Assembly (NCBI GenBank): GCA_007123775.1
Contig: SLGK01000054.1
Coordinates: 1 to 62,225, forward strand
Source of the DNA: Anaerolineae bacterium
Lineage (GTDB): Bacteria; Chloroflexota; Anaerolineae; Promineifilales; Promineifilaceae
Direction of reading: 5' to 3'
DNA length: 62,225 bases
Shown: in pieces, positions 34,498 to 43,453 of the stretch
Numbering within the stretch: the stretch's first letter is position 1
Layout: each line of letters opens with the position of its first letter
Translations under genes and position numbers: made by a program
The notes under the pieces: generated by a model
What the model saw: the letters and a program-made list of their open reading frames with translations, nothing else
The model's database searches: none
What the model was told of the DNA's origin: nothing

Positions 34498-35079
34498 TTA
34501 TGTGCCGCGCAGACGACGGGCGACCAGGGATAAACCAAGTAACACAAAGGCCAACAAGATAACGCCCCAGGTGCCAAAACCGGTTTCGGGCAAAGTGTCT
34601 ACAGGCGGTGCCGTGATCTGTGGGGTGGGTGTGGACACGGCCGTTTCATCTTCCTCGCCCGCTTCGGCAATCGCCGTTGCCAGACTGTCTGGTGTAGCGT
34701 CGTCTTCGTCGATGTCGTTCTCATCCTCCTCGACCGGCAGCACAACGGGTGTGTCGGTGGGGGTAGGCGTTTCAGTTGGCTCTGGCTCAGGTGTTTCGGT
34801 AGGCGTTTCGGTAGGCCGGGCATCTTCGGTTTGCCTGGCTTCGATAGTGATAGCAACGGCCGTGTTGGTGACGGCAATGATGGCGTTTTCCGCTTCTCTT
34901 GTTTGAATAGCAGCCGCTATGGCACCATTGTCGTTGGCTGTGCGCGTCAAGAAGATGCCGCCGACGCATAGCAAACCAAGTAGCAAGATAGTCGTCAGAA
35001 TGCCTGCTAAGATAACGAAAGTTCGGCTGCCTGCAGAAGCACCGCCTTCTTCCTCTTCAATGATAAATTCATCGCTCAT
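34498..35079 (-). CDS. membrane protein with LPETG-type C-terminal signal
   Basis: 193 residues. Acidic N terminus (MSDEFIIEEEEGG), a membrane helix near 20-45 (TFVILAGILTTILLLGLLCV), a Pro/Thr/Glu-rich linker, and a C-terminal LPETG, hydrophobic helix and RRLR, the layout of a sortase sorting signal. No sortase gene is in the window. With two membrane segments it may equally be a two-pass protein. It lies between the GlmL operon genes and the hybrid kinase. Confidence 0.7.
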   Translation of the reverse strand: MSDEFIIEEEEGGASAGSRTFVILAGILTTILLLGLLCVGGIFLTRTANDNGAIAAAIQTREAENAIIAVTNTAVAITIEARQTEDARPTETPTETPEPEPTETPTPTDTPVVLPVEEDENDIDEDDATPDSLATAIAEAGEEDETAVSTPTPQITAPPVDTLPETGFGTWGVILLAFVLLGLSLVARRLRGT

Positions 35080-35103
35080 AATGTCCTCCTCAAAACAGTC
35101 ACT

Positions 35104-36156
35104 TTACAAGATCGCTTCCATATTAGCATAAGGAACAAAGACGGTTTGTTCTTCGGCAAGCGTTACCATTGCCCCTGCCGTTTTGATACCGGTTGCGGTT
35201 GGTCTGGTTTTGTTGATTAACTGAGCAACGCGGCCTACTTCTCCATTGTAAGGCGCCCGCAAGAGCCGCACCGCTTGCCCAACGGCCAGTGGTTGGTAGG
35301 TGGGTGATGGCGTAGCCGGATTCGTCACATCGTGAGGAATCACAATTTCAGGCCGATGCAGGCGGTCAAACGGGGTGAGCAAAGATGCGTCGTGCCCTGA
35401 CCACTGTGCCAGCAGGTCAAACAGGTGTTGGTCTATAGGCTGTTGGCCAATCCCGTTGAGTAAAACGAGTGGCACTTTTAGCTCTCGCGCCACCTGACAC
35501 AAACGGGCCGGCATCGAGCCAGTAATAAGCCCGGTCACTTCCTCGAAAGCAGCCTGTTCTAGCAGTGATTCATCTTGGATGGTGCCACTGACCAAAATGT
35601 GTCCCTCGTGTTTGTCCAGGCTACGGGCGGTAAGAGGCTGATTGGGCCGCTCAACGGTTATTTTGAGTGGGCCAAACGCTTCAGCACCGCTGCTCCAGAC
35701 GCCCTGTATCAAAGTACCGCGTGTTTCCAGGACGATGGTATGGTCGCCACGAAAGCCGATCACGCGCCCTTTAACCATGGCCCGTAGTTCAATCAGGCGG
35801 GCAATAGACTCAATGATTATACGGCCGTTTTGCACGATGGAAATCCGGCCTGCTACAGGTGCCTTAATCGTTTTGTCACCCAATAACCCTTTCTTTTGCA
35901 AAAGCGGCGTACCCAGTTCCACACTATCACCCACATCAACCAGAAGATAGTCAGTCACTTTTGCCGGGGGAACGCCTAACAATTCGTTGCCCGGCACAAT
36001 ATAGAACCGGACGCCTTCCGGGATGCGGGCTACAACCTGGTTGGGTGACACGGCGTTGCCCACACGCACAACTGTTTTGCCAGGACGAGACAGCTTACGC
36101 TCACAGCGAATCTTGGCATAAGCCTGGGCAAATCTGACGTTAACCAATGGGTCCAT
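35104..36156 (-). CDS. uncharacterised protein with lipoyl-like and KOW-like segments
   Basis: 350 residues, soluble. The first ~120 include a barrel-sandwich pattern (VGDSVELGTPLLQKKG, IKAPVAGRISIVQNGRI) like biotinyl/lipoyl hybrid motifs but without the modified lysine. The middle has an alpha/beta domain (PARLCQVARELKVPLVLLNG). The end has a KOW-like stretch (VGQAVRLLRAPYNGEVGRVA). It is encoded 7 bp downstream of the GlmL-like ATPase, so the two proteins probably work together. No function assigned. Confidence 0.6.
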   Translation of the reverse strand: MDPLVNVRFAQAYAKIRCERKLSRPGKTVVRVGNAVSPNQVVARIPEGVRFYIVPGNELLGVPPAKVTDYLLVDVGDSVELGTPLLQKKGLLGDKTIKAPVAGRISIVQNGRIIIESIARLIELRAMVKGRVIGFRGDHTIVLETRGTLIQGVWSSGAEAFGPLKITVERPNQPLTARSLDKHEGHILVSGTIQDESLLEQAAFEEVTGLITGSMPARLCQVARELKVPLVLLNGIGQQPIDQHLFDLLAQWSGHDASLLTPFDRLHRPEIVIPHDVTNPATPSPTYQPLAVGQAVRLLRAPYNGEVGRVAQLINKTRPTATGIKTAGAMVTLAEEQTVFVPYANMEAIL

Positions 36157-36163
36157 AATTGAT

Positions 36164-37924
36164 TTAGCTATCCACTAATTGACCACCAACATCAAACAAC
36201 CACTGTTGAATCAGGGTGTGCCGGGCGGTATCGTCGTCGGGTAACTGTAGCGGTCGGTTTCGGCCGTCGATGACCAGGCCAACCGAACCGCCGTGAATGG
36301 TAAGCCGCCGCTCTTTACCTGGTCCTGCGCCTACGTCAAACCGTTTGGCCGGTTTAAGCGTTACTTTTGCCGTCTGGCCGGGACGCAGGGGCAGGATTGT
36401 CAACGAGCCATATTCTACCTCTTCCCCTATTTTTTGTCCCTGATCCATTTCCATAGAGACGTCTAAAACTTTCTGTCCGACTTGCCCGCTGCCGGTGGGC
36501 ACCACTACCCAGCCTAGATTGGATAAGATGCCGCTTTCCAACGCCTGGACAACCGGTACTGGTTCGATGATGGCCAACGCGCCCAGGGCCGGCAGCAGAC
36601 CATGCGTGTCCAACACAACTGAGAAAACACCAGTTGGTTGCAGGGCGTCGAGCAGCATTAACATAATTTGCCCTTGTTGACCGGTATGGGCCAGGGCGCT
36701 GCCTCGCACGAGCATCATCTGGCAAGGTGGCAGCGGGTTTGTTTGGGGCCATTGCCAGGTTTGGGCGGCCCGATTCAGACCGCAGCGAAGGAGTACACGA
36801 ATCAGCGCCTGCTCCATTTGTAAGTCGGCAACCGTTGTGGGAAGGGATTGCGGATAGACTGATTTATGGTAGATGTAGTTGTGGAGTTGCTCAAGGCTGC
36901 TGTCCAGGTCTAGCGGAAGCCAGCGGGCGATTTCTGGTAGGCTAATCAGGTCGAGCAGGTGGGGCAAAGAACGGCCTAGACCCAGCCCGGCATAGATAGA
37001 AACGGCTGTTTGATTGGAATCGGCCGTTATCAGCGACACTTGTTCGGCGCCTAAATCAACGCCTAAGACACGATTCTGATTCAGCGCGGCAAAGTAGCGG
37101 CAAAGTGCGGCAAAGGCAGTGGTCGTGGGCAGCGGCGGCAATTCGGCCCAATCAGCCAGCTCCCGAATGCCCGGAAGCTGGTTGATGCTTAACTCCTCAT
37201 ACAGCGTACCGACCGAGTTAATAGCTTCGTCCAACTGCTCAGTTTCCAGGCGAGGACGCATGTTTTCAATGACGTGGACATTGGCCAGATTGCCCATCAA
37301 CTGGGTCACGTGCTCGCGCAGCTTGATGTTGCCGCCATAAATAATCTGTACGCGCTTATCTTGACTTAGCGTTTGGACACCCAAACTGAGTGTTTCTAAC
37401 AGCTCTAATAAGCGTTTGTCTTCACCGCCATCGGTGCCGCCGCCAATCATGATCAGGTCGGGCTGGCCGCTAATCATAGCTTCTAACTGTTCGGCGGCAT
37501 CCCGCTCGTCGACCAGGCTAAACGTGTCGATTTCGCGAACCGGGTTGCTGTACAGGGCGCGGCGTCCGGTAGCCAGACTTAACTCTTCGGCCAGACCGAC
37601 TAGCAAAGTATCTAGCGGTTTACCGGCGCTGGTAACGACGATCAGGTGATCGACGCCATCACCATTGAGGCGGGTAGGGCGAATCAGAACGTCTTGTTCG
37701 GTTAAGAGCGTGCGGTCAGTGATGGCCGCAATCCGCTTGATCGCTTCCTGTAGACCGCGCACAATGTCAGCCGTTGGTTCTTCAATAGTGGTGGGTACGC
37801 GGGCTTGAGCAATGAGCCGGTAACTGTCTTCTACAACGTCAAGCAGAGCCACTGTGGTGTTTATATTACCACAGTCGGCAAGCAGAAATGATTTGGAACG
37901 AATAGGCATTTGGTTATTGCTCAT
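36164..37924 (-). CDS. GlmL/MutL-family (ASKHA) ATPase
   Basis: 586 residues. It belongs to the glutamate-mutase accessory MutL family, actin-like ATPases related to diol-dehydratase reactivases. The first phosphate loop is LLADCGNINTTVALLDVV; further family blocks are VTSAGKPLDTLL, DLIMIGGGTDGGEDKRLLE, VLGVDLGAEQVSLIT and the late VLDTHGLLPALGALA. No glutamate mutase subunits or B12 genes are near. Instead it is embedded among membrane-protein genes, so I infer a role as the ATPase of a membrane complex rather than cofactor repair. Start MSNNQ; MPIRSKSF six codons in is an alternative. Confidence 0.82.
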   Translation of the reverse strand: MSNNQMPIRSKSFLLADCGNINTTVALLDVVEDSYRLIAQARVPTTIEEPTADIVRGLQEAIKRIAAITDRTLLTEQDVLIRPTRLNGDGVDHLIVVTSAGKPLDTLLVGLAEELSLATGRRALYSNPVREIDTFSLVDERDAAEQLEAMISGQPDLIMIGGGTDGGEDKRLLELLETLSLGVQTLSQDKRVQIIYGGNIKLREHVTQLMGNLANVHVIENMRPRLETEQLDEAINSVGTLYEELSINQLPGIRELADWAELPPLPTTTAFAALCRYFAALNQNRVLGVDLGAEQVSLITADSNQTAVSIYAGLGLGRSLPHLLDLISLPEIARWLPLDLDSSLEQLHNYIYHKSVYPQSLPTTVADLQMEQALIRVLLRCGLNRAAQTWQWPQTNPLPPCQMMLVRGSALAHTGQQGQIMLMLLDALQPTGVFSVVLDTHGLLPALGALAIIEPVPVVQALESGILSNLGWVVVPTGSGQVGQKVLDVSMEMDQGQKIGEEVEYGSLTILPLRPGQTAKVTLKPAKRFDVGAGPGKERRLTIHGGSVGLVIDGRNRPLQLPDDDTARHTLIQQWLFDVGGQLVDS

Positions 37925-37934
37925 GGCCTGATAG

Positions 37935-38579
37935 TTATGGCATCAGTTGTAGAAATTGGTTAACAAAATAGATGATGCGGCTGGACAACAGCATGATACT
38001 GGTACTAAGGACAGCGGCGAAGATAGCCCCAAAGGTGATCATCAATACACCCTGGCCCAAATGATGGACTCCGCGCTGCCAAAACGGCCGTTTCCATTCA
38101 CCATCCGCCGTTTGCTTGCCGGTAAATTGAAAGGTTATCAATACGGCAATAGTCAGGATTGCTGCCAACAGAATACCCACCGGACCCGCGCCGGCCACAG
38201 GATTACCCATCAGCCCGGTTTGGGGTAGCAGCGTGCCGCGCACGGCCCCCACCAGGGCTACGGCGGCACCCACACCGACAATGAGGGCCAGCGTGTTGTG
38301 GCTCAGCCAGCCCACCAGTGGTAGACGCTTGGCCAGTAAGAAAAGAGCCAGCAACAAGGGTAGCACCCAAAACAAAGCACCGCTAACCGGATCGCGCTGC
38401 ACGTCAATGAAGATAGGCAGGATTACCTGGCGCAGTACCACAACGACGGCGTAGGCCGCGCTGACGCCAACCAGCAGATGGACAGCCAGCCGGTACAGCG
38501 GGTTGTCGCCGACAACATAGCTGTAGATGGCTAGAGTCAGGGTAAAGCCGATAATGAGCGCAATGAAATCAAGTGTCAT
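37935..38579 (-). CDS. integral membrane protein, about six helices
   Basis: 214 residues, almost all hydrophobic helices with short loops (FIALIIGFTLTLAIYSYVVG, LVGVSAAYAVVVVLRQVILP). It overlaps the preceding gene by 4 bp (ATGA), indicating translational coupling. No family recognised. It may pair with the other multi-helix protein at 41.6-42.2 kb as membrane subunits of the same complex. Confidence 0.7.
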   Translation of the reverse strand: MTLDFIALIIGFTLTLAIYSYVVGDNPLYRLAVHLLVGVSAAYAVVVVLRQVILPIFIDVQRDPVSGALFWVLPLLLALFLLAKRLPLVGWLSHNTLALIVGVGAAVALVGAVRGTLLPQTGLMGNPVAGAGPVGILLAAILTIAVLITFQFTGKQTADGEWKRPFWQRGVHHLGQGVLMITFGAIFAAVLSTSIMLLSSRIIYFVNQFLQLMP

Positions 38580-41554
38580 GTGCTTCGCCTGGCATATGCA
38601 ACTAATCCAATCAACAGTAAGAAAGCGGCCAAAATTTGGGCCATGCCTTGAGCATTCTGCTGTCGCATCAGGGTCTCATCAGGTGGCTGATTGAGCAGCA
38701 ATTGCTGGTAGTTAGCGGCGTCACCAACGCCTGCCGTCAGACCGGCCAATTGGCCAGTGGCCACGTAGGGGGAGGCCACCGGACGTAACCCCTGCGTCAC
38801 AGCCGCCGCCAGCGTCAGGTCATCATAAACGGTCAACTGCTCGATCCAGTTAACCAGGTTATTTCGTTCACCGGTCAGTATGATTACCAGGGATGCGTCA
38901 GCCAATACCTGACGTTCGTCGGCAGACAGGGTGCGGCTGGCGAGGCCGTCACAGGCAGCCAACGCGGCCAGGCAGTAGCCTAGCTGGCGCACGCCGATGG
39001 CCTCGCCCGGCAGGTAGCCGAAATGGAGCCGGTTATCAGCATGAGAAACGGCCGTATGCAGGTCAGCCAACCGTTCGCCCGCCGTATACTGGCTGAGGCT
39101 AACAACGCGGCTGTTGTTTTGAGCCAGTTGTTGCAAAATCAAGTCTGCTTGCGGTGCTAGCTCGGCAGCCAAAGCCGGCGTGTAGTCAAACACCACCAGA
39201 ACGTCTTGATTAGCAGCCGCTTCAATTGTCGTATGCAAAGCATTGACGGCCGGTCCCACAGTGGCGGTACGGGTAAACAACAATGGCCCCCATAGGCCGG
39301 CAATAATAGCGACAACCAGTAGTAGCGCCAGGCCAACCCGCGCCAACAGAGACAAGCCTTCTATGCGCCGCATACCGGCTACCGGCTGCGACTCTGTTTC
39401 CGTGGCTACAACTTGTTTCAGAAGCGCCACTTGCTCTTCCTGCTCTGTGGAAACTAAAAATGACGGGAAGGTTGTACCGGGTGTCCGTGGCTTGGCAACG
39501 AACGGCTCAATTTCTAGCGCGCCGCGCATCCCGGACAACGGGCCGCTTGTAATTACGTAGTCTGATAGAGGCGCATCAGTTAGCTCAGCCGGTTTCAACG
39601 CTTGCAGCCAGTCAGGTATTTCAGCCTGACGCAGTGGCGGCGTCGTGTCGAGCGTGGGTGGGCCAAGTAGATCGCTCAGTTCGGCCGACAATCTGACCGT
39701 CTCTTCATCAACAAGGGTCTGCTGTAACCAATTTGGAATATCGTCGCTGCTTTCAGCGGCCGCAATGCCCGACGTAATGCCTGCGCTGCGTGGTGCCGGG
39801 GCATCGTGCAACCAGTCAGGTAGCTCGGCACTGGCCAATTCTTCGGGAACCCCTTCCAGCGGATCGATGTATTCGTCATCGCTGGCGGTCAGGCCCATCT
39901 CAGACAGACTTACCCCTGCCTGGTCGTCGGCGGGCATCATGTCTGTAATCCATTCGGGCAGCTCTTCGTTTTGAGCCAGTTGGTCTATTTCCAAGTCTGG
40001 CAGGCCGTCATCCAGTTCAGCACCGGGCGGCCCCAGTTGTGCGACCCATTCCGGTAGCTGCTCGCTTTCTTCTTGCTCGGCCCAGGCCAGCGGATCTTCG
40101 TCAAAGGTAAGATCATCGGCTGTTGGGGGCATCTGATCGTCGAACAGGTCAAATTCCTCAGCCAGTTCTGGCTCAGCGGATTCGGCAACCGTATCAGATG
40201 CGTCAGGCTCGTCGGGCAGGTCTTCTGAATCGGCCGTTTCTTCCTCATCAGCCAACGCCGCCATATCCAGTTCCAGAAGCCAGTCGGGGTCTGTGGTGAA
40301 GGTGTCACTCAGCGTTTCGTCATGGGTTTCTTCGTCAACGACTTGAGTCGTTTCAGTTTCATCGGCAGCAGTGGCCAAAAAGTCGGACTCAGGCAACAAA
40401 TCGTCGGCGATTTCATCAGTGAAATCTGCGGCAAGGTCCTCAGCCACGTCTTCAACGGGTTCTTCATCGAACAACTGCCCGGCCCATTGATCTTCCTGAT
40501 CGAAGTCCGTAGCATCGGTAAAATCGGCCGTTTCAGGCTCAAGCTCAGCGGAATCGGGCGTATCTTCCGCAGAGGTGTACTCCGCAGCCGGGTCCTCTGA
40601 GCGAAGGCTGGCCAGCCAATCGGGTAACTCGGCTTCTTCTAACTCTTCCTGCTGCAAGGGACCGGTAAAGGCGAAGTTATCCAGGTCGAAGGGTGTGGAC
40701 GGCTCCTCCACGAAATCTTCGGCAAGATTCGCTTGATCGTCCCAGTCATCGTCGTCGACTGACGCTTTGCTGCTGTCCAGCGCACCGGTCTGGGCGGGGC
40801 CGATATCGGCCAGCCAATCGGGCAGGTCGGGCAGTTCGCCGGTGGGATCAAAGGGACGCTTGTCCTGCGTTTCGCTAAAGAGGCCGGTGTGGACAGGACC
40901 GAGGTCGTCTAACCAACTCCTGTCCTCGGTGTCGTTGGGTGTCATCGACCAGGGCGGAACGCTTTCTACCGTCTCAGTGTTCCTCTGATCGGCCGTTTTG
41001 TCTGCGACATCCTCGGGTTCTGGCTCGACAGCCTCGTTCTCTGTTACCAACCCCCAGTAGTGCTCTGAGGTTATCTCTGGTGGGGCACCAAACAAATCCT
41101 CGACGTCTTCTTCACCGTCGATCAACCAATCGGGCAGGTCGCCGGTGGACAAGTCTGATGTATCCAATTCGCTCTCTGCTGCCGGAGACGATAGCGTTTC
41201 GTCGTCGTCGCTTGTGGTCGTAGCGGCTTCTAGTTTGTGTTCGCCCGTACGCAGCCAATCTGGTACGGACGAGGGATCTAAATCGCTGGTATCTCCGGGA
41301 GGGAGCGATGGTAGATCAAACCGCTTGACCGTCGTTTGCTCTTCGGCTGGTGGCGTCTGAGGAAGCGGGGGCTTATCTTTAACCAGTTTAGCGCCACAGT
41401 TGTCACAGTAAAGCCGGTTGCGCGGGTTGGGGGTGTGGCACTGGCGGCAAATGATTTTTGTGCCGGGGGGTATGACGGTACCGCAGTGATTGCAGTACTT
41501 GCTGCCTAGAGGATTCTCTGTATTGCAGTTTGGGCAAATGCTTGTTTTGCTCAT
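38576..41554 (-). CDS. large zinc-ribbon scaffold protein with repeated PDWL motifs
   Basis: 992 residues. Two zinc ribbons open the protein (CPNCNTENPLGSKYCNHCG, CRQCHTPNPRNRLYCDNCG). Residues ~60-730 are acidic and probably disordered, with about eleven [LIV]P[DEN]W[LIV] motifs. Two membrane helices (near 735, ARVGLALLLVVAIIAGLWG; and the end, AQILAAFLLLIGLVAYA) bracket an outer domain of ~200 residues. The layout is a cytoplasmic zinc/PDWL scaffold tethered to an extracytoplasmic domain. It overlaps genes on both sides. The function is unknown; the repeated motif looks like multivalent docking sites. Confidence 0.75.
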   Translation of the reverse strand: MSKTSICPNCNTENPLGSKYCNHCGTVIPPGTKIICRQCHTPNPRNRLYCDNCGAKLVKDKPPLPQTPPAEEQTTVKRFDLPSLPPGDTSDLDPSSVPDWLRTGEHKLEAATTTSDDDETLSSPAAESELDTSDLSTGDLPDWLIDGEEDVEDLFGAPPEITSEHYWGLVTENEAVEPEPEDVADKTADQRNTETVESVPPWSMTPNDTEDRSWLDDLGPVHTGLFSETQDKRPFDPTGELPDLPDWLADIGPAQTGALDSSKASVDDDDWDDQANLAEDFVEEPSTPFDLDNFAFTGPLQQEELEEAELPDWLASLRSEDPAAEYTSAEDTPDSAELEPETADFTDATDFDQEDQWAGQLFDEEPVEDVAEDLAADFTDEIADDLLPESDFLATAADETETTQVVDEETHDETLSDTFTTDPDWLLELDMAALADEEETADSEDLPDEPDASDTVAESAEPELAEEFDLFDDQMPPTADDLTFDEDPLAWAEQEESEQLPEWVAQLGPPGAELDDGLPDLEIDQLAQNEELPEWITDMMPADDQAGVSLSEMGLTASDDEYIDPLEGVPEELASAELPDWLHDAPAPRSAGITSGIAAAESSDDIPNWLQQTLVDEETVRLSAELSDLLGPPTLDTTPPLRQAEIPDWLQALKPAELTDAPLSDYVITSGPLSGMRGALEIEPFVAKPRTPGTTFPSFLVSTEQEEQVALLKQVVATETESQPVAGMRRIEGLSLLARVGLALLLVVAIIAGLWGPLLFTRTATVGPAVNALHTTIEAAANQDVLVVFDYTPALAAELAPQADLILQQLAQNNSRVVSLSQYTAGERLADLHTAVSHADNRLHFGYLPGEAIGVRQLGYCLAALAACDGLASRTLSADERQVLADASLVIILTGERNNLVNWIEQLTVYDDLTLAAAVTQGLRPVASPYVATGQLAGLTAGVGDAANYQQLLLNQPPDETLMRQQNAQGMAQILAAFLLLIGLVAYARRST

Positions 41555-42180
41555 TGGTTATACGGCCGTTCTGCCCCGACCAGGATGCGAATCGTTAGCG
41601 TAATAGTGCCCAGGGCCACCCCGATCAGCAATCCCCGCACCCCGGACGTCACCACAATCTGATCCAGAAAAGTAGTGGCCTGTGCCAACAGGTTGGACCA
41701 GGTTGCCGGGATAAAAACGGCCGTGTGCAAAGCCTGGCTGATTAAGATAAAGATGGCGGTGGCAATGAATAGAAGCGTACCGAACCCGCGCCGGTGCTTT
41801 AGCATCTGAAAACCGGTAAACAGCAAGAAGAAGGCTAACAGAGAGGCTACGGCGGCCTCCAATGGGGCCTGAACCCAGTCAAAGGCACGCGCAGTGCCGG
41901 CGGTGGTCAGCCCCACCAGGTCTGTATACCCTAACGCCAGAACGGTGACGATACTGATGGCGAGAACGCCGCTGTAAAGGTTGCCGCTTAAAAGCCGGTT
42001 GAAGTGGACAACAAATAGATTAAGTACGCCGAGCAGTAAGGCAAACGCAGCCAGAAAAGCGGCCCACCGCATCAGCGTGTTGCCCGAACCGCTGAGGGGT
42101 GAGGTCGGAAACAACAGCCCGGCCAGGGTAATCAGGCCAACGATGATAGCAATGGTGACTGGTAGTCCGCGTTTGATCAT
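41551..42180 (-). CDS. integral membrane protein, about six helices
   Basis: 209 residues with six hydrophobic segments (TIAIIVGLITLAGLLF, AAFLAAFALLLGVLNLFVV, VASLLAFFLLFTGFQML, LLIGVALGTITLTIRILVG). The stop overlaps the start of the zinc-ribbon gene (ATGA-type), so the products are made together. No family recognised. Confidence 0.7.
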   Translation of the reverse strand: MIKRGLPVTIAIIVGLITLAGLLFPTSPLSGSGNTLMRWAAFLAAFALLLGVLNLFVVHFNRLLSGNLYSGVLAISIVTVLALGYTDLVGLTTAGTARAFDWVQAPLEAAVASLLAFFLLFTGFQMLKHRRGFGTLLFIATAIFILISQALHTAVFIPATWSNLLAQATTFLDQIVVTSGVRGLLIGVALGTITLTIRILVGAERPYNQ

Positions 42181-42216
42181 GGTTTGGGTTTACATAGTGC
42201 GGTGTAGAACTGTTTA

Positions 42217-42963
42217 CTAACCGCTGAGTAAATGGTAAATGGCCGTGCCTAAAACAGCCACGCCCGCGACAATGCGTAAAATATCCTGTACCTGTAAGCT
42301 GGCCAACTGCACAGCGCCGCCTTTGACGTAAGCCGGGGCGGCCAGATGCTCTTCGCCCACCAACACATGGTCAGAAATGGTTGTGGCCACAGCCAGCCCG
42401 ACAGGATCATCAGTGCCGATGATCTGCTCTATGGCCTGCTGTTGGCCAGCCTCACCGATGATGGCCAGTTCAGGTCCAAAGCGACCAACCAACACGTTGC
42501 CAACAACGCGGTTTTGCTTTATGATACTGGCCACGCCGACGGCGTAGGCAAAGTTGTCACTCTCGTGGGCCACGAATTGAACCAGATTGGCATCCAGAGG
42601 CAGATAGGTGTTGATGCGCTTCAGACCCTGTTCCAGACTATCCTGACCGGCGGGCAGCAGCGTACCTTCGCCGACCGTTACCAGTGGGGCTGCATCGCTT
42701 ATCAGGCTATCCTGGGCCAGACCGTCCAGCACAGATAGGGCGGCTACGCTGGTGGCGCTGGCGGCCGTGTGCAAACCACCCTGGCCCAGCGTTACATGCA
42801 GGCGACTACCGCTTTCGATGGCTTTGCCCATTTGTCCTTTTAGCTGGTTGTAGGCGGGCAACGGCCGCAGCTCAACGTCTCCATTCCGTTTTTGCCGTAA
42901 AGTCAGCAGAAGGAGTAGCAGAGCGGCGGCCACAATAATGAGCAATGTTCCGAATAGTTCCAT
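42217..42963 (-). CDS. membrane-anchored alpha/beta protein (DUF6754-like)
   Basis: 248 residues. One N-terminal helix (LFGTLLIIVAAALLLLLLTL) and one C-terminal helix (ILRIVAGVAVLGTAIYHLL) enclose a soluble domain with GQGGLHTAASATSVAALSVL, VTVGEGTLLPAGQDSLEQGL, VAHESDNFAYAVGVASIIKQ and GRFGPELAIIGEAG. This resembles uncharacterised DUF6754 proteins as I recall them; not verifiable here. It has a 1-bp overlap with the preceding gene. Confidence 0.65.
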   Translation of the reverse strand: MELFGTLLIIVAAALLLLLLTLRQKRNGDVELRPLPAYNQLKGQMGKAIESGSRLHVTLGQGGLHTAASATSVAALSVLDGLAQDSLISDAAPLVTVGEGTLLPAGQDSLEQGLKRINTYLPLDANLVQFVAHESDNFAYAVGVASIIKQNRVVGNVLVGRFGPELAIIGEAGQQQAIEQIIGTDDPVGLAVATTISDHVLVGEEHLAAPAYVKGGAVQLASLQVQDILRIVAGVAVLGTAIYHLLSG

Positions 42964-43313
42964 TAGCTTTTTGACAGATCCTTGTTAGCTACCGTTGTTT
43001 GTCTGCCAGTTTGCAGGCGTTTGTGCAGGGCAGTGAGGGCCGCCGGGTTTTCAAGTAATAGGGCAGTGCGTTCGAGTTGAGCTGAAGGCAGCAGCAGCGA
43101 GAGCATTGGTTGTGCTAACCAGATCATCTGACCGCCGACGAACGCCAGCGGCGTACCTGTTTCTAACAGAAAACAAGCCAGATTGGTCCAACCACGTTGC
43201 TGAATGTAAACGGCCGTTTCCGCCACAAACTCGGTCAAAGCCTGGTCAACATTTTCTTGTTTGGTCGAATATAAACTCACGCCAGCAGTTACCCCACCGT
43301 AGAACGTAGACAA
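42963..43313 (-). CDS. first gene of the membrane operon, hypothetical
   Basis: Up to 116 residues. The start is uncertain: the TTG at 43311-43313 or the GTG 11 codons later, which has GGTGGGG upstream. It is mildly hydrophobic in the middle (PLAFVGGQMIWLAQPMLSLLL) with a basic C terminus, possibly peripheral to the membrane. No family recognised. It is translationally coupled to the next gene and lies ~25 bp after the predicted transcription start. Confidence 0.55.
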   Translation of the reverse strand: MSTFYGGVTAGVSLYSTKQENVDQALTEFVAETAVYIQQRGWTNLACFLLETGTPLAFVGGQMIWLAQPMLSLLLPSAQLERTALLLENPAALTALHKRLQTGRQTTVANKDLSKS

Positions 43314-43346
43314 AGCACATTGTCAACATAATATAATATTGGGCAG

Positions 43347-43375
43347 AGTATAACACGTTTACATAGGGGTGTAAA
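43347..43375 (-). promoter_or_regulatory. promoter of the GlmL membrane operon
   Basis: On the minus strand TTTACA (43370-43375), exactly 17 bp, then TATACT (43347-43352). This is a strong sigma-70-type match placed just upstream of the first gene, and the only such site seen before the long run of overlapping genes. Confidence 0.7.
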
Positions 43376-43409
43376 GCCAGGATAAGGCGTCAAACTAGTA
43401 AAAATGTGC

Positions 43410-43415
43410 TATAGT
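43410..43415 (+). promoter_or_regulatory. extended -10 promoter for the lipid kinase gene
   Basis: TGTGCTATAGT, an extended -10 (TGn-TATAGT) without a good -35, about 40 bp before the start codon. Confidence 0.5.
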
Positions 43416-43453
43416 CTGGCCAGCAAAAAAGCAAGCAGAGGAGAAAACCGATC

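Noticed and set aside
36164..37924. True glutamate mutase accessory function for the GlmL-like gene
   Set aside because: No mutS/mutE-type subunits, methylaspartase or B12 genes are nearby; all neighbours are membrane or scaffold proteins.
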